Assembly: GCA_020025115.1 (NCBI GenBank)
Contig: JAHHSP010000031.1
Coordinates: 1 to 11,204, forward strand
Origin: Collinsella sp.
GTDB taxonomy: Bacteria; Actinomycetota; Coriobacteriia; Coriobacteriales; Coriobacteriaceae
DNA: 11,204 nt
Direction of reading: 5' to 3'
A program made the position numbers and the translations under genes. Below the pieces are notes generated by a model that was not told the origin of the DNA, did not search any database, and saw only the letters and a list, made by a program, of their open reading frames with translations. The first letter of the stretch is position 1; each line of letters opens with the position of its first letter. Positions 5,824-11,204 of the stretch are shown here, piece by piece.

Positions 5824-7917
5824 CTACGACACGGGTCCGCTCACGTGAATCAGCTTGAGGTCGAGATGCCCGCGCAAAACGTTCACGCTCGCGACCTCGA
5901 CCACCACGCGGCAGCCGAGCCCGACCCTCGTCCCCGTCGATTCGCCCGTAAGCGCTAAACGAACATCGTCGAAATCCCACCACTCGTTGCCCAGGGCGCT
6001 CATGCGGACCAACCCCTCCGCGCCCGTCGCATCGAGGCGGACGAACGCACCGAGGTCGGAGATCCAAGAAACGGTTCCCGTATCCCGCTCCCCGATATGG
6101 CTCGCGTAGAGCTGGGCGACCTTCACCTTCTGCGATGCGGTCGCAGCCGCATCGGCCGCACGCTCGTTGTCACTCGCCTGTCGGCAGAGCTGTGGACAAA
6201 TCGCCTCGAGGGCCTGCGGCCCCTTGCCCGTAAGTCGCGACTCGCGGGCAGCCGCCTCCTTTTTCCCGAGCTCGCGCTTGGCAAGGGCGGCCTTGAGAAC
6301 GCGATGCGCGAGCAGATCGGGGTATCGGCGGATCGGGCTGGTGAAGTGACAGTACGCCCGGGCCCCGAGGGCATAGTGACCCTCGTTATGGGACTTGTAC
6401 ACAGCTCGTTGCTGGGCGCGCAGCAGCAGTGCGTTGACCTGCGGGGCAAACGCCGTACCGGCAGCATCCTCGACCGCCGCGTTGATGGCGCGGGGATCGC
6501 CGAGCATAATGCCGGCGGCGAGACCGCCCTCCACGGCGCCGAGCTCGGTGAGCGTTTTGGCCGCCGAGGCCAAGCTGTCGGGAGAGGGGTCCTCATGGAC
6601 TCGGTAGGCGGAGACCAAATCACGGTCGGCCAGAAACTCCGCCACGCATTCGTTGGCGAGTAGCATGGCTTCCTCAACCAAGCTCGTCGCGGCCGTGCGC
6701 TCACGCGTGACGATGTCGACGGGCATTCCCGCCTCATCGAGCAGCACATGGACCTCCGGCGTGTCGAAGTCGATGGAACCGCGCTTGCGGCGAATCTCAC
6801 GGCGGGCGCGGGCGAGGGCGTCGGCGTTGCGAAGGAACGCACGTAGATCGACGCCATCGGCACGGGCGGCCTCCACGGCGGTCTCGGCGCGCCCGCATGC
6901 CGCGGCGTCGAGCTCCGCCCCACCCCCCTGCAGCAGCACGTCGGCCGCGCCATAATCCATGCGCACACGTGAGCGGATCACACTCGGATAAGGTTCGTAC
7001 ATCCGCACGCGACCTTGGGCGTCGAGCTCGATATCGACTGTAAAGGCGAGGCGATCCTCGTCGGGGCGCAAGGAGCACAAATCATTGCAGAGGCGTTCGG
7101 GAAGCATCGGCAGCACGCGGTCGGCGAGATACACCGAAGTCGAACGACGACGAGCCTCGAGGTCGATGGCGCTCGCCCAGTCCACATAATGTGACACATC
7201 CGCGATGTGCACGCCGAGCATCCAGCCGCCGCGCAGCGTTCGTTCGACGGAGATGGCGTCGTCAAAATCACGCGCGTCCACCGGATCGATGGTTATGGCG
7301 AAACGATCGCGGATATCCCGGCGCAATGGGTCGGCCAGAGCGGCCTCGACATCGACCTCAAATGTCGACGCCTCGTCGACTGCGACCTGCGGATAGCCGT
7401 CAACGAACCCATAGCGGGCCATTATGCACTCGATGCCCAGGCTCGGCTCGTTGGCGTCGCCGATGCGTCGCTCGAGCGTCACCACGCCGGCTTCGGTGCG
7501 CGACGGATACTCCACGATGCGCGCGGACACGATGTCGCCAGGCTCCACGCCCAGACGCTGCGGCGAACCGTCGGTCGGCAACACGAAGAAATCCTGCTTG
7601 ATGCGCGCATCAAGCGGACGCACGGCACCCAGCGGACCCGCGGGCTCGAACACGCCCACGATCGCCGCGACGGCGCGGTCGATCACATGCTCGACAACAG
7701 CGCGTCGGACACCGTTCCTACCGCGCTGCAAACTCACGTACACGCGATCCCCCGGCATCGCCTCACGCATGGAGCGCGACCCCAGGCGATACACGCCCTC
7801 GGCCGTCTCCACCTCGGCACGGGCGTCATACACGCGCACCGTCCCCGTCAGCCCCGGAAGCCTCCGCGACCGAGCGGGTCCGCGCCGGCCATTCTTCGAA
7901 TGTCTACCTCTGCCCAT
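5824..7917 (-). CDS. rnr: Ribonuclease R (RNase II/RNB family 3'-5' exoribonuclease), short form
   Basis: This 697-residue enzyme degrades RNA processively from the 3' end, including structured and non-stop mRNA. Domains in order: a basic N-terminal stretch (1-19), cold-shock OB domains (about 22-80 and 85-150), the RNB catalytic domain (about 196-545) and an S1 domain (about 608-692). The catalytic DPVDARDFDDA motif gives Asp211, Asp217, Asp219 and Asp220, matching the Mg-binding aspartates of RNase II. HIADVSHYVD (237-246), VHEDPSPD (440-447) and CHFTSPIRRYPDL (523-535) are also family signatures. It is shorter than RNase R of E. coli (813) or B. subtilis (779): the N-terminal helix-turn-helix is missing and there is no lysine-rich tail after S1 (end: HVSGPVS). 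The ATG at 7917 has AAAGGA 5-6 nt upstream. Nearby smpB supports RNase R rather than RNase II. Confidence 0.95.
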   Translation of the reverse strand: MGRGRHSKNGRRGPARSRRLPGLTGTVRVYDARAEVETAEGVYRLGSRSMREAMPGDRVYVSLQRGRNGVRRAVVEHVIDRAVAAIVGVFEPAGPLGAVRPLDARIKQDFFVLPTDGSPQRLGVEPGDIVSARIVEYPSRTEAGVVTLERRIGDANEPSLGIECIMARYGFVDGYPQVAVDEASTFEVDVEAALADPLRRDIRDRFAITIDPVDARDFDDAISVERTLRGGWMLGVHIADVSHYVDWASAIDLEARRRSTSVYLADRVLPMLPERLCNDLCSLRPDEDRLAFTVDIELDAQGRVRMYEPYPSVIRSRVRMDYGAADVLLQGGGAELDAAACGRAETAVEAARADGVDLRAFLRNADALARARREIRRKRGSIDFDTPEVHVLLDEAGMPVDIVTRERTAATSLVEEAMLLANECVAEFLADRDLVSAYRVHEDPSPDSLASAAKTLTELGAVEGGLAAGIMLGDPRAINAAVEDAAGTAFAPQVNALLLRAQQRAVYKSHNEGHYALGARAYCHFTSPIRRYPDLLAHRVLKAALAKRELGKKEAAARESRLTGKGPQALEAICPQLCRQASDNERAADAAATASQKVKVAQLYASHIGERDTGTVSWISDLGAFVRLDATGAEGLVRMSALGNEWWDFDDVRLALTGESTGTRVGLGCRVVVEVASVNVLRGHLDLKLIHVSGPVS

Positions 7918-7941
7918 GCATTCCTTTCAATCAATGGATGA

Positions 7942-7969
7942 AATCTACGCTATCGCCCCTTGTACCCAA
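7942..7969 (-). promoter_or_regulatory. Possible promoter of rnr
   Basis: On the minus strand TTGGGT (7964-7969) and TAGATT (7942-7947) stand 16 nt apart, about 25 nt upstream of the rnr start codon. Both boxes are imperfect, and the overlapping sequence GGGTACAAG could be read as another -10 box. The hairpin at 8027-8124 would lie upstream of this start site. Confidence 0.32.
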
Positions 7970-8026
7970 ACTGAACAATCTGCCGACTCCGCTTCGGCCA
8001 CGCACACGCGGGGTGCCGCGAAAGCA

Positions 8027-8124
8027 GGAAACCCCCTGGAATATCCCTTCGTGGACATTCCACAGGCCGCCGAGCAAAACACGACGGCCGTGGACGTTTA
8101 CGCGGGATATCCCAGGGGGTCTCC
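8027..8124 (-). repeat. 98-nt large inverted repeat / structured RNA element between ftsX and rnr
   Basis: Two 21-nt arms (8027-8047 and 8104-8124) are complementary except at two positions. Read as minus-strand RNA both exceptions are G-U pairs, so the helix is unbroken; read as plus-strand RNA they are A-C mismatches. The 56-nt interior holds a second helix of nine pairs: CCAC plus GGCCG (8060-8069, one bulged A at 8064) with CGGCC plus GTGG (8085-8093), closed by a 15-nt loop. The element starts 25 nt after the ftsX stop. No long U-run follows, so it is not a standard intrinsic terminator. It may be a 3'-end stabiliser or terminator of the ftsEX message, a small RNA, or a miniature inverted-repeat element. 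No target duplication is seen at its ends. Confidence 0.7.
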
Positions 8125-8149
8125 GATGGGATCGAGCGGTACGCGCGCT

Positions 8150-9097
8150 CTACACCTTGAGATAGCGCCTCATGGCGATGGCCGAGCCGAACAGGCCGAT
8201 GATCACGCCGAGCAGCACGAGCGAACCATACGTCGCGAAGTAGATGTTCATGGGGACGGCAAAGCTCATCCAGCTGATACCTTCGGCGACCTTGGGTATG
8301 ACGAGGTTGCGGAACAGCTCGAGCACGCCGATGGAGAACAAAGCGCCCAGTAGGGCCTGCAGCACGCCCTCGGTGATGAAGGGCCCGCGAATGAACCCGT
8401 TGGAAGCACCGACGAGGCGCATGATGGCGATCTCGCGACGGCGGGCGGTGATGGACAGGCGGATGGTGTTGTTGATGAAGATGAACGCCACGAACGTGAG
8501 CAGGGCGACCAGCACAACCGCGGCCACGCGAATGTAGCCGGTCAGCTGGAAGAGACGACCGACCTCCTCCTGGCCGTAGCGGACGTTCTCGGCCACATCG
8601 GCGTCTTTGTCGTCGACCTCGGGATCGGCGTCATCGACGATCTTGCGGAAGCCGGAATCATCCTTGATCTTCTCGGCCATGGCCTCGACCTGAGACGGAT
8701 CCTCCATCTCGATGCGGAAAGAGCGCGGCAGGGGGTTTTGGCCATCCAAGGCGGAAAGCGTCGCATCGGCGTTGCCGGAAATAGTGGAGCTGTACTCCTC
8801 CAGCGCATCCTCCTTGCTCACGAACTCGACGTTCTTGACGTTGTCCATGCGCTCGAGCTCGGCCTGGTAATCCTCGACATCCTCATCGGAGGCGTTGTCG
8901 GGGATGTAAGCCTGGATGCTCACCTGGTCCTCGACGTTGCCGATCGCGGAGTTCACCAACACGGAACCGATGATGAACAGGCCGATGATGAACAGCGACA
9001 GGAAGATGGTGATGACGGCGCCGAAAGACGTCGTCCAGTTGCGGAAGAAGTGGCGGAAAGCCTCTTTGATGGAATAGCCGAAATTAGAAGGCGCCAT
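8150..9097 (-). CDS. ftsX: Cell division protein FtsX (ABC transporter-like permease)
   Basis: This 315-residue membrane protein pairs with FtsE. The FtsEX complex does not transport. It uses ATP hydrolysis to control peptidoglycan hydrolases outside the cell at the division site or wall. Features seen are: a short cytoplasmic N-terminus (NFGYSIKEAFRHFFRNW), a first membrane helix at about 26-50, and a large extracellular domain (about 51-186) with the conserved VEDQVSIQAYIPD start and the NVRYGQEEVGRLF end. Helices 2-4 follow at about 189-211, 240-262 and 287-309, with RRREIAIMRLVGASNGFIRGPF (219-240) in between. The extracellular domain includes an acidic stretch DPEVDDKDADVAE (158-170). 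Its start overlaps the ftsE stop by 14 nt, with GGGGAGG about 12 nt upstream, so translation is probably coupled. Partner hydrolases are not in the window. Confidence 0.96.
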   Translation of the reverse strand: MAPSNFGYSIKEAFRHFFRNWTTSFGAVITIFLSLFIIGLFIIGSVLVNSAIGNVEDQVSIQAYIPDNASDEDVEDYQAELERMDNVKNVEFVSKEDALEEYSSTISGNADATLSALDGQNPLPRSFRIEMEDPSQVEAMAEKIKDDSGFRKIVDDADPEVDDKDADVAENVRYGQEEVGRLFQLTGYIRVAAVVLVALLTFVAFIFINNTIRLSITARRREIAIMRLVGASNGFIRGPFITEGVLQALLGALFSIGVLELFRNLVIPKVAEGISWMSFAVPMNIYFATYGSLVLLGVIIGLFGSAIAMRRYLKV

Positions 9098-10298
9098 AGT
9101 TGCCGTAGCCTCCCCTCTCCTGGTCGCGGATCACGCGGCCGCCCTCGAGGGCGATGACGCGACGCTGCATGGAGTCGACCATCGCGCGGTCATGCGTGGC
9201 CACGATCACGGTCGTGCCGGTGCGGTTGATGCGCTCGAGGAGCTTCATGATGCCCAACGAAATCGCGGGATCGAGGTTGCCCGTGGGCTCATCGCAGATG
9301 AGCAAAGGCGGACGATTGACCATGGCTCGGGCGACGGAGACGCGCTGCTGCTCGCCACCGGAAAGCTGATCGGGCAGGGAATCCATCTGCTCGGCCAAGC
9401 CGACCAGGCGCAGAACCTCGGGAACCTGGGCCTTGATGACGGCCTTGGGCTTGCCGATGCACTGCAGGGCAAACGCCACGTTCTCGTAAGCCGTGCGGTT
9501 GGGCAGGAGCTTGTAGTCCTGGAACACGGCACCGATCTGGCGACGAAGGAACGGGATCTTGCGGTTCTTGATCTTCATGAGATCTTGCCCCGCGACGATC
9601 ACGCGACCGCTCGTGGGCTTCACATTGCGAAGCATCGTGTTGAGCAGCGTGGTCTTGCCGGAACCGGAGTGGCCGACGAGGAACACGAACTCACCGGGGT
9701 AGATCTCGAGGTTCACGTCGTCCAGCGCGGGCTTGTTGGGCTGTGCGGGATAGACCTTGGTGACATGCTCCATGAGGATCACCGGCTCGACGCCGGCCTC
9801 GCGGGCCTGACGGGCGCGGGAATCCTCGACCGGAGCGAACACCGTGGTAAAGTCGGGGTTGTTGGCAAGCGCCGCATCCAGAGACGCGACCTCGTCGGCC
9901 TGATCGGCGGTGACGACGGCGGATGCTGGGCCGGCCTGCGTCATAAAGACGCCGGGCTGAGCGACCTCCGGGGCCGCGGGCGCGGCAGGATCCATCGGCG
10001 CGGGGATGTTAGGGTGCGAGACCGGGACATCCTCGGGCGAGGGAACGCTGAACAGGGGATTGGCGGCAGCCTGAGGCGCCGCGGCCGCCTCGCCCTGATG
10101 CAGGGGCGCGAAGCCCTCGGCCGAAACGGTTTCGGCCGCAGGTGCGGAGGCATCGAATACTGGGTGCTGGACAGGCTGCTCGAACAAGCGGTCCTGCGCG
10201 GAGGCCGAAGGCTCGGTGCGCGACGGCGCGGGCGCACCGACCTGCGGCACCTGCGGCGTCACCGGCTCTTCGCTCGGCGTACGGAAGTGGTTACCCAC
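9084..10298 (-). CDS. ftsE: Cell division ATPase FtsE with a long Pro/Ala-rich N-terminal extension
   Basis: This 404-residue ABC ATPase is far longer than typical FtsE (about 220-230 residues). The ATPase fills residues 172-404: Walker A GHSGSGKTT (209-217), Q-loop Gln260 (AVFQDYKLLP), signature LSGGEQQR (312-319), Walker B LLICDEPTGNLDP with Asp336 and Glu337, and switch His369. FtsE typicals KVYP, LLPNRTAYENVAFAL and THDRAMVDSM are present. Residues 1-170 are rich in Pro, Ala, Gln and Glu, with no membrane or signal segment, so probably disordered and cytoplasmic. The long start is supported: GTG at 10298 has AAGGAG 5-6 nt upstream, and I see no good site just before the ATPase domain (near Met176). 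ftsX follows with overlap. The extension could contact divisome proteins, but that is inference. Confidence 0.95.
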   Translation of the reverse strand: MGNHFRTPSEEPVTPQVPQVGAPAPSRTEPSASAQDRLFEQPVQHPVFDASAPAAETVSAEGFAPLHQGEAAAAPQAAANPLFSVPSPEDVPVSHPNIPAPMDPAAPAAPEVAQPGVFMTQAGPASAVVTADQADEVASLDAALANNPDFTTVFAPVEDSRARQAREAGVEPVILMEHVTKVYPAQPNKPALDDVNLEIYPGEFVFLVGHSGSGKTTLLNTMLRNVKPTSGRVIVAGQDLMKIKNRKIPFLRRQIGAVFQDYKLLPNRTAYENVAFALQCIGKPKAVIKAQVPEVLRLVGLAEQMDSLPDQLSGGEQQRVSVARAMVNRPPLLICDEPTGNLDPAISLGIMKLLERINRTGTTVIVATHDRAMVDSMQRRVIALEGGRVIRDQERGGYGNYGAF

Positions 10299-10340
10299 TA
10301 GAGCTCCTTAGAGTCGTGCATTTGAACTACAGACCTGAAT

Positions 10341-10370
10341 ATTCTAGCAAGGCGGGGCCGCTACCATCAA
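10341..10370 (-). promoter_or_regulatory. Probable ftsEX promoter
   Basis: On the minus strand TTGATG (10365-10370) and TAGAAT (10341-10346) stand 18 nt apart. A TGC precedes the -10 box, giving an extended -10 element. The start codon at 10298 is about 42 nt downstream of the -10 box. This is the best-formed promoter in the window. Confidence 0.62.
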
Positions 10371-10410
10371 AGCAACACGGCCAAACCCGCCGTGCACGCC
10401 AAGCGGAAAT

Positions 10411-10464
10411 GGGAAAGGGCCCCGATTCAAGCTGGTCATCCATCTCAAATCGGGCGCCCTTCCC
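10411..10464 (-). terminator. Long hairpin after the YitT gene, probable terminator
   Basis: Arms at 10411-10427 and 10448-10464 give 16 pairs in three blocks (GGGAA/TTCCC, GGGC/GCCC, CCCGATT/AATCGGG) interrupted by one bulged base on each side, with a 20-nt loop. It lies about 50 nt after the YitT stop and upstream of the ftsEX promoter. On the minus strand it is followed by a pyrimidine-rich stretch (CCATTTCC) and not a full U-run, so termination is likely but not certain. Confidence 0.55.
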
Positions 10465-10472
10465 TTCCATGC

Positions 10473-10501
10473 CTCGATTTGGGCACCGTCCCCGAATCGA
10501 G
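10473..10501 (-). repeat. Second inverted repeat between the YitT gene and ftsE
   Basis: CTCGATT (10473-10479) pairs with AATCGAG (10495-10501), and GGG (10481-10483) pairs with CCC (10491-10493) inside it. The base between is a U-G pair on the plus-strand RNA and an A-C mismatch on the minus. It starts 14 nt after the YitT stop. Its arms share the ATCG core of the neighbouring hairpin, so the two may be alternative or stacked structures. Confidence 0.45.
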
Positions 10502-10515
10502 ACCCGGGGCGCACC

Positions 10516-11204
10516 CTAGCCGACGGACTTGAAGCCGTAGCCGATGGCCTCGTTCACATCGGTGATGACGAGCATCGCGTCGGCGTCGTGCTCGTAGACG
10601 ATGGTCTTGATGATCGAGATCTCGCGGCGGCTGAGCACGAAAAACAAAACCGGGCGGTCTTTGCCGGTCCATGAGCCCTGGGCCATGAGCCGCGTGCAGC
10701 CGCGATCCATGACGTGCAGGATGTCGTGCTCGATATCCTCGAAATGATCGGAGATGATGAACGCGGCGCGCTGCGTGTTGCCGCCGTCGACGACCATGTC
10801 CACCACGTATCCCATGAGCACCATGGACAGGGCGGCGTACAATGCGTTGGTAATCGAGAACACCGGTGCCGAAGCGGCACATACCGCGACGTCGATGGCC
10901 ATGACCGTGGCACCCACGGGCAGGGAGCTCTTGCGGGCGATGATCTGACCGATGGTGTCCGATCCTCCCGTGTTGGCGCCGCAGCGGAACACCAGGCCGT
11001 AGCCGATGCCCGACACGATGCCGCCCCACAGCGCCGAGAGCATGAGGTCCTCATGCTGCAGATGCAAGACGAACGGCGCGAACAGGTCGGTGAAGAAACC
11101 GAAGAGCACGAATCCGGTGACGGTCTGAACGACGTACTTGAGGCCGCCGGAGCGCACCACCACGAGCAGCAACAGCGCATTCATGACAATGGTCTGCATA
11201 CCGA
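10516..11204 (-). CDS. YitT family membrane protein with DUF2179 domain (N-terminus outside the window)
   Basis: The reading frame is open to the right edge, and the visible 229 codons lack the first 60-70 residues usual for the family. Counting from the Met at 11199, membrane segments lie at about 4-15, 24-44, 55-72, 97-115 and 118-136. The GANTGGSDTIGQIIAR stretch (74-89) carries the conserved YitT Gly-rich motif. The last 85 residues (about 143-227) form the cytoplasmic DUF2179 domain, seen as AAFIISDHFEDIEHDIL, MDRGCTRLMAQGSWTG and the closing VNEAIGYGFKSVG. The biochemical role of YitT proteins is not established; a transport or ligand-sensing role is proposed from architecture only. The Met at 11199 is probably not the true start, because the preceding codon (GGT) continues in frame and GGMQ is typical inside the family. 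Confidence 0.88.
   Translation of the reverse strand, partial: GMQTIVMNALLLLVVVRSGGLKYVVQTVTGFVLFGFFTDLFAPFVLHLQHEDLMLSALWGGIVSGIGYGLVFRCGANTGGSDTIGQIIARKSSLPVGATVMAIDVAVCAASAPVFSITNALYAALSMVLMGYVVDMVVDGGNTQRAAFIISDHFEDIEHDILHVMDRGCTRLMAQGSWTGKDRPVLFFVLSRREISIIKTIVYEHDADAMLVITDVNEAIGYGFKSVG

Noticed and set aside
8027..8124. Signal recognition particle RNA or 6S RNA at the ftsX-rnr hairpin
   Set aside because: The conserved SRP domain IV bases (GGUCAGG, GGAAG..GCAGCC) are absent and the element is too short and lacks the central bubble layout for 6S RNA.
7424..8353. Plus-strand open frame of 309 codons crossing the rnr start and the ftsX end
   Set aside because: It runs antisense to two certain genes and through the hairpin-rich gap, with no start signal or recognisable domain.
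9192..10301. Plus-strand open frame of 369 codons opposite ftsE
   Set aside because: It mirrors the ftsE coding frame, with a composition typical of an antisense shadow; the ABC motifs on the minus strand explain the region fully.

Overview
The window is GC-rich and densely coded, with strong AAGGAG-type ribosome binding sites, short gaps and almost all genes on the minus strand. Gene content (an ftsE-ftsX pair on the same strand as rnr and smpB, a uracil permease of the UraA type, a detached flavin reductase and rubredoxin pair, a YitT protein) and the protein sequences suggest a host-associated anaerobic actinobacterium of the class Coriobacteriia, probably close to Collinsella. That placement is inferred from family resemblance and was not tested by a search.

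Layout, left to right. At 1-204 (minus) lies the N-terminal part of a major facilitator transporter cut by the window edge. At 399-827 (minus) is a SlyD-like FKBP prolyl isomerase with a good intrinsic terminator behind it. At 955-2229 (minus) is the uracil permease uraA. A divergent intergenic region with two adjoining palindromes separates uraA from the only plus-strand gene, a YgjP-like zinc metallohydrolase (2383-3165). A very small rubredoxin (3340-3477, minus) has a textbook terminator with a UUCG tetraloop. Upstream of it lies a flavin reductase-like protein (3615-4127, minus). Together these two look like the separated halves of a high-molecular-weight rubredoxin.

The main block runs on the minus strand from about 10300 down to 4312: ftsE, ftsX (overlapping by 14 nt), a structured 232-nt gap, rnr (RNase R), a TPR-repeat protein and smpB (2 nt apart). 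FtsEX is the ATP-driven switch at the divisome that controls peptidoglycan hydrolases. RNase R and SmpB are partners in ribosome rescue by trans-translation. The tmRNA gene itself is not seen here. At the right edge (10516-11204, minus) is a YitT/DUF2179 membrane protein whose N-terminus lies outside the window.

Most of the window is core housekeeping sequence, and I do not see a convincing new multi-gene system, phage, transposon or CRISPR array. The points that stand out are: an FtsE with an N-terminal Pro/Ala-rich extension of about 170 residues; a 98-nt two-helix hairpin between ftsX and rnr whose mismatches become G-U pairs only on the minus-strand RNA; an RNase R lacking both the N-terminal helix-turn-helix and the C-terminal lysine-rich tail, encoded near smpB with an unnamed TPR protein between them; and a YgjP-like protein with a low-complexity insert between its two halves.
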